A stretch of 64,000 nucleotides of DNA from Rhinopomastus cyanomelas (GCA_013400115.1 VXBP01008599.1:62001-126000); one strand, 5' to 3'. Counted from the stretch's first letter, positions 1 through 11,297 are shown. Notes: a model not told the origin generated them from the sequence alone. Numbers and translations are program-made.

Positions 1-170
1 CTTGGTCTTATCTTTCAAATAATTTTAAATTTCTTTGTTCCAGCGTGTGGTTGCAGGACAGGGACTGGGGAGACAAGACGCCATGCTCTGCAGGACGCCT
101 GGGTTTCGCTGCACTCGTGACCCCACTCGTGACACCAAACGCGTTGAAGCATCACTGGGTCTCCTGAGAT

Positions 171-270
171 CACAGAATCACAGAATCTTGGGGGCTTCTA
201 GTCCTCAAAAGGTCATCTAGTCCAATCCCCCAATCTCTGCAAAGCCAAGAGCTTCAGGAAGAATGAGCAT
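171..270 (-). mobile_element. Old CR1 tail
   Basis: Antisense CACAGAATCACAGAATCTTG and AAAAGGTCATCTAGTCCAAT. Confidence 0.75.
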
Positions 271-341
271 CACTACATCTCTCTAACCCTTACAGATCAT
301 GTAGGCATTTCCAAGGCTCTGCTTCCTCATGTCCTCCTTGA

Positions 342-467
342 CTTCACCACCACACGCACCTTTCCCAACCTTCCCCAAACACCCCTGACTGAGGACAAGC
401 AGTTCTTCACCACCACACGCACCTCTTCCAACCTTCCCCAAACACCCCTGGCTGAGGACAAGTGGTT
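342..467. repeat. 63-bp tandem duplication, two units
   Basis: 342-404 and 405-467 align without gaps, differing at a handful of positions. 63 is a multiple of three, so open minus frames repeat GCLGKVG; that is a by-product, not evidence of coding. Confidence 0.9.
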
Positions 468-2442
468 CAGGACACACAGAGCCACAAGAGGTTTCTGAGA
501 GGTTTTAGCATCATTGCATGGCACAGCAGAACCTGCGGGGTAGCTGGACAACAGGTGGGTTTCCAACAAGGAGGATGAGACAGAAAATACTGACACTTGG
601 AGATGAGCTGGTTGCCAGAAGAAACCTGAGCCTGGCACCAGCTCACCAGGTGTCCCTGCTGCTGGCTGCCCCTTTGCTCCAACAGAAATGGGAGCAGAAG
701 CCACGGGATGCTGTTTACTGGGAACCATAGCAACTTCCAAGACCATTAGCTGCAGTCACGGACAGCTCCTCTACCTGACTGAAGGGCTGGATGTGTGATA
801 TTTAGTCTGACCTATAAAAATATCTCTGGAGCAACCTGCGTGCATAAGTGTCACATCAAATGTTTGTCATACAAGGTATGTGACACGAGGCACCTGATGG
901 AGCATCGCTGCAACTGAAGTGGGATCTGCCCCTTTAAAAGGCTCCTAATATCCAGCTCAGACACTACAAAAAACAGCTGGTGACAGTGGCCGGTCACAGG
1001 GGGTGAAGAGCAGATCTTCCCCACTACATCCTCACTTACAGGAGCTTCTATTCTCAGGTATCAAGTAGTTTTATCAAGCAGCCACGTTATTACCAGCGCC
1101 AATCCAGAGTTCTCCTTCAATGCCACCAAAGATGGCAAAGAGCCACCCTGTGGACACCCAAGCATAAGGCCAGAGCTCTGTGGAGATGGAGGATGAATCA
1201 TGTTTCCAGCTGTGGGGGCTCCTAAAGCACAGTAACAGCCAGTGGTCCCCCAGGGGGGCTAAAGCCAGCCCATGGAGGTGCCACCACCCTTGTTCCCCAT
1301 TCCAGGTACAGTGAGATGCTGCTCCTTCAAGTGGCTGGTCCAGTGTGACAAACACACAGCAGAAGCTGGGAGATGTACTTGGCCAACAGAGTTAGACCTG
1401 AAGTACTTAGCAGAGCAACTGTGGCTCCTCGAGTTGTCTCTCCATAGAGGCTGCTCCTAACAAACCACTTGCACGTACAAGGGCACCTTCAGGTTGGTGT
1501 TTGATGCTTACCCATCGGTTTGTTGGGCTGGATGGGGCTCTGGGCAGCCTGGTCTAGTGGAGGGTGTTCCCGTGTTACCCAGGAAACACAAAATCCCAGC
1601 CATGTGCCAAACAGAAAAGGCAATTCCAAATTTGCTTGGGCTTTTAAAATGATTGTGATGGGTTGTAAGTATTTACAGGAGCGGTGCTGGAAGGTGATCC
1701 TTCTGCTCCTAAGAACTGGGGGGCATCATGGAGCGCACGGAGTCTAAAATACGATGCATGGAGAAATGTCAACAAATTGCTTGGCCTAAGGAAAAGAAAA
1801 AAGGAAAATGAAGAAATGTTGTCAGCTAAAAAAAATTAGACCCTAAGTGTCTTCTAGATTTGATGGCAGTGTAGGCAGTTGCCACAAAACATCCTGCCTC
1901 TACCAAGCACTGGACCTCCACAGCACCAGGCCTTTTTCTGTTTGCAGTGCGTAGATTTGTGATTGAACACATATTCTTGCTTCACGGGGCTCCGTGGGGA
2001 CTTTTGCTCTTGGAAGTCGAATACATGTGGTCACAACGGTGTTNAAAGAAATGCTGTCAGCTAAAAAAAATTAGACCCTAAGTATCTTGGAAGTCGAATA
2101 CATGTGGTCACAACGGTGTTAACTGAGGTGGTACGTTTGGAGTTGGCACTCGGGGACTTGACCAGCAAGTACTGCCCATGCTAGGAGATGCTGCCCTTGG
2201 CACTCCTTGATGCTGGAACAATTGGAGAAGTTCATTAACTTTGGGCTTCCTCAGGAATCACCAGGAGCTATAGAAAAAGTGACATAAACCCATCACTCCT
2301 GCAAATAGGGCTTTAAGGCAGCGTTTACTTCGTTTTCACCAACCTTTTTGAAGACCAAGGGATTCAAGGATGTGATGCTCTTGTGTAAAAATAGTCGTGT
2401 TGGAAAAAATCACAACAGCTTCTGCAAGTCATTACTCAAGGT
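468..2442. other. Single-copy DNA with an assembly scar
   Basis: No gene. Possible old CR1 tail at 1516-1575 (GGGCAGCCTGGTCTAGTGGA). The N at 2044 and its duplicated flanks are described separately. Confidence 0.5.
1811..2120. repeat. Non-adjacent direct duplications around a single N
   Basis: 1811-1853 recurs at 2046-2088 with two differences, and 2008-2043 recurs exactly at 2085-2120. The N at 2044 lies between the copies. Best read as an assembly join, not biology. Confidence 0.85.
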
Positions 2443-2955
2443 CGCACCTTGAGTACTGGGTCCAGTTTTGGGCACCTGAGCACAAGGGAGACATCAGGGT
2501 GCTGCAGTGAGTGCAGAGGAGGGCAGTGAAGTTGGTGAAGGGCCTGGAGAATGACTCTTACAAGGAGAGATTTGGGTCTGTTTAGTATGAGGAAGAGGAG
2601 GCCAAGGGGACCTCATGGCTCTCTACAACAATCTGAAGGGACATCTGTAGAGATGTTGGTGCTGATCTCTTCTCACAGGTCATTAATGACAGAATCAGAG
2701 GGAAGGGCTTCAAGCTGCAACAAAGGAGGTTTAAGCTGGACACCAGGAAGAAATTCTTCCTGGAGAGAATGGTCAGGCACTGGAATGGGCTGCCCAGGGA
2801 GGTGATTGAGTCATCATCTCTGGATGTGTTTAAAAGTCACTTAGATGTAGTGTTGGGGGATCTGTTTAAGGGGTGAACATGTAGAGTAGGGTTGATGGTT
2901 GGACTCAACGATCCCAAGGGCCTTTTCCAACTGGAATAATTCTAAGATTCTATTT
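2443..2955 (+). mobile_element. CR1 (type B) 3' fragment
   Basis: CGCACCTTGAGTACTGGGTC (QFWAP region), AGGAAGAGGAGGCCAAGGGG, GGTGCTGATCTCTTCTCACA, ATGGGCTGCCCAGGGAGGTG and tail CAACTGGAATAATTCTAAGA. Confidence 0.92.
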
Positions 2956-3164
2956 CATAGCTAAATCCACTATCATGTGAACTTAATTGCCTGGTTGGGA
3001 GGCAGAATAGCTCAGAGCCACAGGAGCTCCAAATTCTCAAAATCCATGCCTCATTTAAATAAAAGAACCTAAATCTAAAAATACATGAAATGCAGAATTA
3101 AGACAAATTCAGCATTTAAAAAGTCAGGTCTGAACTCTGTGATTCAGTGACACAGAACCACAGA

Positions 3165-3244
3165 GGTGATCCTGCTCTGGCAGGGGGATTGGACTGCATG
3201 ATCTTTTGAGGTCTCTTCCAATCCCTAATGTTCTGTGATTCCAT
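3165..3244 (+). mobile_element. CR1 (type A) tail
   Basis: GTGATCCTGCTCTGGCAGGG to CCCTAATGTTCTGTGATTCC. Confidence 0.92.
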
Positions 3245-3385
3245 GAATCATTAGGTTGGAAGAGACCTCTAAGATCATTAAGTCCAACCATAAACCCAAC
3301 CCCACCCTGCCCACTAACTCTGTTTCCAAGTGCCAGATCTACACATTTTTTAACCCACCCACCCAGAGATGGCAGCGCCCCCCCT
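3245..3385 (-). mobile_element. Old CR1 3' fragment, tail-to-tail with the previous copy
   Basis: Antisense GAATCATTAGGTTGGAAGAG, ATCATTAAGTCCAACCATAA, and GCCAGATCTACACATTTT. Confidence 0.85.
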
Positions 3386-3834
3386 TCCCCTCACCCTGGA
3401 CATCAAAGTTTACTTCACTCATTTTTAAGCTAAATGAACTCTATATTCTGATAACATCAGGATAACTGTGATAAAAATCACTACTAATAAACTTAATTTC
3501 ACAACAGCAGTCCCAAGGTCCTCACTCCTGTCACCTAACAGGTTGCCCAAGAGAGAGTGGGACAAGCCCCATCCCTGGCACCATTCCAGGTCAAGTTGGC
3601 TCTTGGGGCTTTGAGCAACCTCTTCTGGTTGGGGACGGTTCTGCTCCCCGCAGGGGTGGCCCTAGGGTTGCTTGGAAGTCTCTTCCCCCCCCAAAGCAGG
3701 CTGTGACTCTACAATACAAACCACAGCGAGGAGGTGCCTCTGGTGGAGAAGGCTCTGCCGGCGCGACAGCTCACCGCATCCGCACTGTCTGTACAGCCGC
3801 AATGCCGAAGCCGCCGACAAGTGGCGGTTAGACA

Positions 3835-3908
3835 CTAGGAGAAAATGCTGGACTCGATGACCCTGGAAGTCCTTTCCAGCCGTCATGATTCTAGGATTCT
3901 ATGATTCT
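3835..3908 (+). mobile_element. Old CR1 tail
   Basis: GCTGGACTCGATGACCCTGG, AGTCCTTTCCAGCC and GATTCTAGGATTCTATGATT. Confidence 0.75.
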
Positions 3909-4660
3909 AAGCCTGACGGAGGTTGCTGCTGTGGCACTGCCTGAGAAATGCCACAGAAGGTGTCCTCACCAAGGTGTCCATCACCGCGGGTTACCCCTGC
4001 GATGCCGAGGACCTCGCTGAGGTGCGAGGAGCGGGCTGGCGCTGACGGACGCCCGTCCCTGGCTGCCGGGTCAGGCTAAGTAACCCGGGTATTATCACAC
4101 TTCCTCTTCCTCACGGCTAGCCAGGTATGAAAATGGCAAACTGCTGGCCTGGAGACACCGCCGCTCCGCTATTTCGTGTCTACTTTCCACAAGGGCCTGA
4201 GATTCTTCCCTGTAAAAAAACTAATGAACTTTGGAAATGTCACTTTCACTAACAGAAATTACGGCTCGGGCGCCCGCGTACGAGTATTAAATACAATTTC
4301 TTAACAGCTCATTTACATGAAGCGAAGGTTGTGACACAAGCTGACAACAGCAGGGAAATGCAGAGTCACAGCTGATGCTGTCCTTAATTCGCACGAGTTT
4401 GGGGACGGGTGAGAGGGCAAGAGCGTGACTCCAGTCGTGGTCCCAAGTTTGAAGACTCTGATTTCCATAATTTGCTACCCAAGGCTTAATATGTTTTAAA
4501 GAATCTTTTTAAATCCCTAATTTCATGGAGGAAAATGTGTTTTGCAGAATGACTGCGATGCAAGACACTGCCCAGCTCCCTTTGGGTGGTCTCGCAGCTC
4601 TCCATCACCCTGGTGGAGCAGAGGAGTTGATTAGGGCACCTTAAGGGTGACTGTATTGGA
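3909..4660. other. Single-copy intergenic DNA
   Basis: CpG-containing to about 4060, then AT-rich. No gene or repeat. Confidence 0.45.
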
Positions 4661-4858
4661 GAATCACAGAATCTTTAGGGGTTGGAAGGGACCTCAACAG
4701 ACCATCAAGTCCAATTCCCCACCACAGCAGAATCACTTAGATCAAGTCGCACAGGAACATATCCAGGTGGACAGGGACACCATGGACAGGGACACCTTCC
4801 ACTAGACCAGGCTGCTCCAAGCCCCATCCAATCTGTCCTTGACCACTTCCAGAGGCTG
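4661..4858 (-). mobile_element. Composite CR1 tail
   Basis: Type A antisense tail (GAATCTTTAGGGGTTGGAAG to GGAACATATCCAGGTGG) passes at about 4770-4800 into another subfamily (CTAGACCAGGCTGCTCCAAG). GGACAGGGACACC-like units are duplicated at the joint. Confidence 0.85.
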
Positions 4859-5239
4859 ATAAGCAGCTGTAACTCGGAGTCTAAGAACAACAACATGAAT
4901 AAAGAAAGCTCTGTATCTCTGAAACTACTCAGGGTTAGAGAACGACTTTGACTCACAGAACCTTTGACAATAAACTCCCCAGATGCTGAAATGTTGAAAC
5001 AGAAATGGCCTCAAAGAAGAGCCACTCTAAAAGAAAGACAGTTATGCAGATGACCATAGAGCACATGAAACTAGAACGTTTGCAATGAAATAGCATCAAG
5101 TGTTTTCAAGTGATGAGAACCATGATCAGCCCTGACCCTTCACATGATGCTGTGACCCAACGTAAAGTGGTGCCTGGCAGTGCCACACCAAGGCAGGAGC
5201 CATAGGGTAATGTCCTGGTTTAGGTGGTCACCACCAAAA

Positions 5240-5662
5240 AGAACGTGAAGATGATGAAGACAGTAGAACAGCTCTCTTATGAGGAAAGGCTGAAGGAGCT
5301 GGGTTCCTTGAGCTTGGAGAAACAGACTCTGAGGGGTGACCTTGTTAATGTTGATAAATATGGAAAGGATGGGTGTCAGGAGGGTGGAGCCAGGCTCTGC
5401 TCAGTGTCATCTAATGACAGGACAAGGGGCATTGGGTGTGAGCTGGAACAGAGGAGCTTCCATATAAATATGAGAAGGAACCTATTTCCAGTGAGGGTGA
5501 CAGAGCCCAGGAACAGGCTGTCCATGGGGGTTGTGAAGTCTCCTTCTCTGGCGAAGTTTCAAACCCACTTGCATATGTTCCTGTGCAACTGGGTGTAGGG
5601 GATCCTGCTGTGTTGGGGAGACTGGACTAGATGATCCTTCAAAGTCCCTTCCAATCCCTAAT
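5240..5662 (+). mobile_element. CR1 (type A) ORF2 C-terminal fragment
   Basis: KMMKTVEQLSYEERLKELGS, RGDLVNVDKYGKDGCQEGG, RRNLFPVRVTEPRNRLSMGV and FLCNWV then the natural stop; a 124-codon frame. Tail CCCTTCCAATCCCTAATC. Confidence 0.94.
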
Positions 5663-5684
5663 CACACACACACACACACACACA
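5663..5684. repeat. (CA)11 microsatellite between two CR1 tails
   Basis: Eleven perfect CA units replace the usual tail octamers. Confidence 0.95.
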
Positions 5685-5837
5685 GAGAACTTTAGGGTTT
5701 GGAAGGAACCTCGAAAGATCATCTAGTCCAACCCCCCGACACAGCAGGATCACCTAGACCAAGTCACACAAGAACACATCCAGGCGGGTTTTAAACGTCT
5801 CCAGTGAAGGAGACTCCACATTCTATGATTCTATGGA
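5685..5837 (-). mobile_element. CR1 (type A) tail, tail-to-tail with the previous copy
   Basis: Antisense GAACTTTAGGGTTTGGAAGG, GATCATCTAGTCCAACCCC and TCTCCAGTGAAGGAGACTCC. It ends with ATTCTATGATTCTATGG, a plus-oriented CR1 tail scrap. Confidence 0.93.
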
Positions 5838-6973
5838 AAAGCAGATTTTGATTTTAAAAAAAAGGTGTTTATTCGAGAGGGAAAGACCACCTGCACGCGG
5901 AAGATGCTCAGCACTTCTCGGTGCAGTGACAAATCAATGCGCTCCGTGATTACCTTTGCAGGTCACTTCCTAATGCAACCATCAATCAAATTGCCCTCCT
6001 TTCTTTCAAAATTAAGCAGAAAGAAAAAGAGATTTTAGTTTCCTTTTCTTCGCTTATTTTTAACAGAGGCACTACAGAATTATGACGGTGTCCTTTTGGT
6101 AAACCAAAATGTCAGACACATATTATTCTTTTAAACATCTCCTGGCCTTTCTCTGAAAGGTTAAGGTGGTTTAAATAAATTTAGTCAAAGTAAATGACAG
6201 CTGAGGAAGAGTATTAGAAAACTATACTTATCAACAACCTCTTTTCCTTAAATTTAAACAAGTCATTCACCACACTGCAGCGCGTGGGGATCATGACAAC
6301 ACCCGCTCTTCCCTGGAACGATGAAAACAGCTTTAAATGGGGAAGAAGTGTTGGGTGGGAGAAGCTGCAGCCAAGTTAATGAGCGGTAACACACGGTCTG
6401 CGCTCCCCCAGCAGCCACGGACGGTGCTTTTTGAAGTAGTCGTGCGGCAGCCGGGTCTTTCGCACGAAGCCTTAAATGGGAGCTGTCCTTCTCCTGCTTT
6501 CGCGGCGCCTTCATGACGGCGGCGTCAGTGGAACAGGCAGGGGAAGCGTGAAGCCGGGCTGCTTCCGTGATGGATCAGCCCGACCACGCTCGTGTCCTAC
6601 AGCCGGGCTGCTGTTGTCGCTACCAGCTGCGGGAACTCTGCTTACGGCAGAGGATGGTTTATCTGCTGTGAGAGCCAAGTCTGAAAGCTGCTTGACAGAC
6701 GCCAGCGCTGCAGACCGTGGGAAAACCAAACACAACGTCAGGCAGTAAAGCAGAACTTGGTCTGATAAACTAGTGACAGATGACTGAGGGATCAGCGCTG
6801 GTGATGCTGGTCCGGCGCTCGACACGGAGACAGCGAGCGCGATGCAGCGCCCGAGGCACTCGGGAAGAGAAGGGTGGGCTCTCCTCATGGTCAGAATTGT
6901 ATTTTCCAGCTTCTGGGTCAAGTTTTTTAAGGAAAAAAAAGAATGAAACACTTACATGGTCCCTGAGGAAATC
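5838..6973. other. Single-copy intergenic DNA
   Basis: AT-rich at 5990-6260, then CpG-rich at 6460-6850 (GGCGGCGTCAG). Overlapping open frames on both strands at 6476-6951 reflect CpG-rich DNA without recognisable domain. Confidence 0.45.
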
Positions 6974-7710
6974 TCCCCGGGTAGAGCTCGCTGGAAGCCA
7001 GACATGGGACCTCCTCCAGCCCAGCTGGGGCAGTCTGCTGGCGCTGGTCTAGACTGTAGGGTGTATTTGGTGGCCAGCAGGATGGCCAGGAACCAGAACT
7101 GGTGGTCTGGTGGCCAAGAAGGCCAATGGCATCCTGGGGTGGATTAGAAGCAGGATGGTTAGTAGATGGAGAGAGGTTATCCTCCTCCTCTACTCTGCCC
7201 TGGGGAGACCACATGTGAAGTATTGTGTCCAGTTCTGGGCCCCTCAGTTCAAGAAAGACACAGAGCTGCTGGAGAGAGTCCAGTGCAGAGTCACAGAGAT
7301 GATGGAGGAAGTGGAGCATCTCCCTGATGAGGAAAGGCTGCAGGAGCTGGGTCTCTTGAGCTTGGAGAAGAGGAGACTGAGAGGTGACCTCATTAATGTC
7401 TATAAATATGTGAAGGTTGGGTGTCAGGAGGATGGAGCCAGGCTCTGCTCAATGTCATCTAGTGATAGGACATGGGGCAATGGGTGCAAGCTGGCACATA
7501 GGAAGTTCTACATAAATGTAAGAAGGAACTTCTTCACTGTGAAGGTGACAGAGCACTGGAACAGGCTGTCCAGGGATGTTGTGGAGTCTCCTTCTCTGGA
7601 GACATTTAAGACCTGCCTGGATGTGTCCCTGTGTGACTTGATCTAGGTGATGCTGCTGTGTCAGGGGGATTGGACTAGATGATCCAATCCCTAATGTTCT
7701 GGAATTCTGT
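6974..7710 (+). mobile_element. CR1 chimeric copy 'A' with open ORF2 C-terminal domain
   Basis: About 80 non-CR1 bases lead into the CR1 domain. A 178-codon frame (7110-7646) reads MAKKANGILGWIRSRMVSRW, QFWAPQFKKDTELLERVQ, SLEKRRLRGDLINVYKYVK and NRLSRDVVESPSLETFKT and stops naturally after SLCDLI. It represents only the end of ORF2, without reverse transcriptase or endonuclease. The tail (GATGATCCAATCCCTAATG) lacks the usual CTTTCGAGGTCCCTTC, an internal deletion. The 14-bp minisatellite follows directly. Confidence 0.94.
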
Positions 7711-7906
7711 GATAATTCCAACCTGATCATTCCAACCTGGTAATTCTAACCTGATAATTCCAACCTGATAATTCTAACCTGATAATTCCAACCTTGTAGT
7801 TCCAACCTGATAATTCTAACTCGATAATTCTAACCTGATAATTCCAACCTTGTAGTTCCAACCTGATCATTCCAACCTGGTAATTCCAACCTGATAATTC
7901 CAACCT
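7711..7906. repeat. 14-bp minisatellite, 14 complete units
   Basis: Consensus GATAATTCCAACCT, exactly 14 units (196 bases) starting at the first base after a CR1 tail. Variants: GATCATTCC at units 2 and 12, GGTAATTC at 3 and 13, TGTAGTTCC at 7 and 11, and a shifted AACTC end at 8. Shared variants show that blocks of units were duplicated. Confidence 0.95.
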
Positions 7907-8854
7907 CCCCAGTAAACCAGGCAAAGACGACTAGTTAGTGGGGAGGTTACCGCTACTGTCAGCACATCACGGTGCAGCCCTCGCGCTCCTGAAACCCTTC
8001 TATTGCTGAACCTGCCGTCCGAGGAGCTGATACTGTTCTAATTACTCCTTCGTTAAGCGCCTCCTCTCGAAGCTGTCAGCGGAGCCGCATTTCCCAACCT
8101 CTGGCAATTACGTGGCGGATGCTCGTTGTCAGGACTCCCCACATTTTCACTTTTCCACAGGAACGCCCGCGCTATCCGCTCAGCGGCCGAGCGCGAAGGC
8201 CTCCCCAGTTCCCCCCAAGTTTCCATAGAAATGCATTGATTGGAGCATCATTCCAGTTAACACTGTCTCCTCTCAGCACGCTGTGCTTGCTCACGCTAAC
8301 TCTGCACCTTCCCCGCGCAGCCGCTTTCATCTTTTGTTCGGCTCAGTAGGTTTCCTAACTGGTGGGTTTTATTGAGTTAAATCAAGCTGTCACTTCATCT
8401 GCCTGAAGGATGACTCAGATACAACACATAATAATAAAAGAAAAGTAGGATAAAATAATCTTGTCAAGCCAGAAAAACTGATTGCTTGAAGTTGTAGCCT
8501 TCAATCAATACACTAATTCCACAATTTATACCTCTTTCAATTGGAGAGGAAAGAAACCCTGATATGGTATTTCTTGGCTCACTGACCAACTTTGACCTTC
8601 TATCTATGTGAATGTGGGATTAGCCACTGCTCCTGCTTAGTGAGATCACCTATGAAAATCAGAAAGCAAATAAGTGACATTTGAGGTTCAAACTAACTTT
8701 ATTAATTCCAGAATGCAAGGGGTGCTTACTGCTTAAGCGCTAACGCGGCTGACCGAGGGGCAGTTCCTGCTTCGTGGGCTTGCTCATTGTCAAAAGGAGA
8801 TGGAGCACGGGCGTGGGATCGTGGCTCCAGAGCCTTCAGCATGGGGTCCCTCCA
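7907..8854. other. Single-copy intergenic DNA
   Basis: CpG-containing at 7940-8320 and AT-rich at 8400-8560. No gene or repeat. Confidence 0.45.
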
Positions 8855-9034
8855 GTCACAGAGTCACAGAACGTTAGGGATTGGAAGGGACCTTGAAAGA
8901 TCATCCAGTCCAATCCCCCTGACACAGCAGGATCACCTAGACCAAGTCACACAGGAACATGTCCAGGTGGGTTTGAAACATCTCCAGAGAAGGAGACTCC
9001 ACAACTCCCCTGGGCAGCCTCTTCCAGTCCCATA
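8855..9034 (-). mobile_element. CR1 (type A) 3' end
   Basis: Antisense GTCACAGAACGTTAGGGATT to GGGCAGCCTCTTCCAGTCCC. Confidence 0.94.
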
Positions 9035-9182
9035 AACTTTGGCCAGGAGTCCCAGTTACCTGGTTGAAAAATGAAGCTGCTGCATCATTGTCCAGCCCTT
9101 TGACCAAGCTCTCTGCCCACTGGAGTCAAGTGGATGAAGACACCCTTAGAAACCAAATTTCTTAAGGAATAACAAACCATTT

Positions 9183-9374
9183 CACAGCATCACAGAACAT
9201 TAGGGATTGGAAGGGACCAGGAAAGATCATCCAGTCCAATCCCCCTGACACAGCAGGACCACCTAGACCAAGTCACACAGGAACATGTCCAGGTGGGTTT
9301 TAAACATCTCCAGTGAAGGAGACTTCACAACCTCCCCTGGGCAGCCCCTTCCAGTGCTCTGTCACCGTCACCAT
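9183..9374 (-). mobile_element. CR1 (type A) 3' end
   Basis: Antisense CATCACAGAACATTAGGGAT to CCAGTGCTCTGTCACC. Confidence 0.94.
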
Positions 9375-9420
9375 GAATTTAGCCAACTGCTAATTCCATG
9401 AATTTAGCCAACTGCTAATT
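9371..9420. repeat. 25-bp tandem duplication at the edge of a CR1
   Basis: Two identical units starting CCATGAATTTAGCCAAC. The first four bases also end the CR1 homology. Confidence 0.88.
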
Positions 9421-10913
9421 TTTTAAGGGTCCATCACCTCAAAAACCCCCTCTTTTATTTGCCAGCCACGATCAATCTGCATAGCTTTGGGAAGAGAACA
9501 ATGGAACCTCTAGTTTCAAAACTCTGGGCTCTCTTTTTGGCTGTCAGGCTGCTGCTTTGCTTCCGTGATTCCTCCCCTGTAGGCACAAAGCAGGAAATAA
9601 AACTTCTTTGTTTGGCAAAGCCCTTTCATATTGCACCCGGCCACCTGCCTCACCCAGGTTGTGGCACGATATCAAACACCCTGCGAAGCCGGTTGCCTCC
9701 TGCCCCCTGCTTCAAAAGGAGCAGGAGAAGCTGTGCAGATCGCTGCGGCGCGTTAGGGCTGCGAGGATAGAGGTGCCAGTCCCTACTGGTGAAATAGGGG
9801 AGGTAATTAGTGATCTCAGAGATACTTCCCAGCCTGAGAAAAAAAAATGCTGGAGACTGAACCATGCTGAAGCTAAGATGGGGTTATCTCCCTGCACAGT
9901 CTGGACCAAGAGCTGTCAGACCCACAGCACAAGTGGCAGCCTGTCTCAAAGATTCATCAAGGTTGGGAAAGACCTTCAAGATCATCAAGTGCAACCATCT
10001 GTGTGTCTGGACAATGAAGAGCAAAGCTTCCCTGCTCCAGGAGGTGCTGGCTGCATCTTTTGTCCCTCCTTCATTGCACTGATACAGGTCAGAAGGGACA
10101 CAGTGCTTTTCCTAAACAGGTCCAAACACCTCAAATACTTCACAGAAGTGATGAAGTGATGAAGAGGAGTCTGTGCTTTCCCAGGGGAAGCAGATGCCTG
10201 GAGGAACTGCTGGCATAATGGTCCAGCAGAGGGTTCAGATCTCACTACGTGCCCCAGCATGGCATCAGAAGACCCTGATGATACGGGAAGTCTGCTGCTT
10301 AGAGGAACGTCACCTACTTGATAACTAGTGACAGCAGGGAGCTGCTGAAGGGTTGCTTCACTGTTTGACAAGAGTCTGACCCTCTGTATCTCCTGTCTGA
10401 GCAGAGAAATCAGTCCTGATGGCTCAGATGGAGATTTATTCTGCTCCCTTTAACCTAAAACTCCTCAGATAAAAGCTAAAGTTCATAGCAGTTCTGCTCA
10501 AGGAGGGTCATCTCCAGCAGTCCCTGAGTTCTCACCCTCATGCCCTTCCATCTCATACTTTTACCTCTGATGTCAATTCCCACCTCGTTCCTCATGATCT
10601 TGACCATCAGTTCATGGACTGAGATGCATTTGACTTGCTGCTCCAGTGTTGAACAGGTGAGTTAGCAAAAGGTTTTTTGCAGACGTGCTCAGAGGTTGTG
10701 CAGGTTCATCAGATGCTGGTTCTGGTCCACATCTTCCAAGGAAAATGCGTGTCCTAGGGCCAGGAGTGAGACAGGGGCTTTGCCAACAGGTTAGCGAGTA
10801 CAGGTGGGTGAGAAGCTCCAGATGCACCGCAGTCATAGCTGACTTAGCAGTCTGGTCTGGAGAACAACTGGGAGAATCACCAAAGAGCTGGAAACTGAAT
10901 CCACTGGGCAAAA
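9421..10913. other. Mostly single-copy DNA
   Basis: A 183-codon plus frame at 9608-10159 has no domain, overlaps minus frames and spans a CR1 tail, so it is not called. Old CR1 tail at 9959-10002. Confidence 0.45.
9959..10002 (-). mobile_element. Old CR1 tail scrap
   Basis: Antisense AAGGTTGGGAAAGACCTTCA and AGATCATCAAGTGCAACCAT. Confidence 0.75.
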
Positions 10914-11297
10914 CCATAGAATCATAGAGTCATAGAACCATCAGGGATTGGAAGGGACCTCAAAAGATCATCTAGTCCAACCCCCCCTGACACAGCAGGA
11001 TCACCCAGACCAAGTCACACAGGAACACATCCAGGCAGGTCTTAAATGTCTCCAGAGAAGGAGACTCCACAACCCCCCTGGGCAGCCTGTTCCAGGGCTC
11101 TGTCACCCTCACTGGGAAGAAGTTCCTTCTCACATTCATATGGAACCTCCTATGTTCCAGTTTACAACCATTGCTTCTCGTTCTGCCACTAGATGACATT
11201 AAGGCTTTGTCCTCCTGACACCCACCCCTCACATATTTATAGACATTAATGAGGTCACCCCTCAGTCTCCTCTTCTCCAAGCTAAAGAGACCCAACT
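10914..11297 (-). mobile_element. CR1 (type A) ORF2 end with open frame
   Basis: On the minus strand, GLFSLEKRRLRGDLINVYKY, RNFFPVRVTEPWNRLPRGVV and SLETFKTCLDVFLCDLV then further readthrough. Antisense tail CATAGAACCATCAGGGATTG at the left. Confidence 0.94.

Noticed and set aside
7110..7646. 178-codon frame as a host gene
   Set aside because: It is the C-terminal end of CR1 ORF2, repeated many times in this window.
7727..7924. Minus frame with repeated ELSGWNYQVG-type peptide
   Set aside because: Pure translation of the 14-bp minisatellite.
9608..10159. 183-codon plus frame
   Set aside because: Contains an old CR1 tail and has no recognisable domain.
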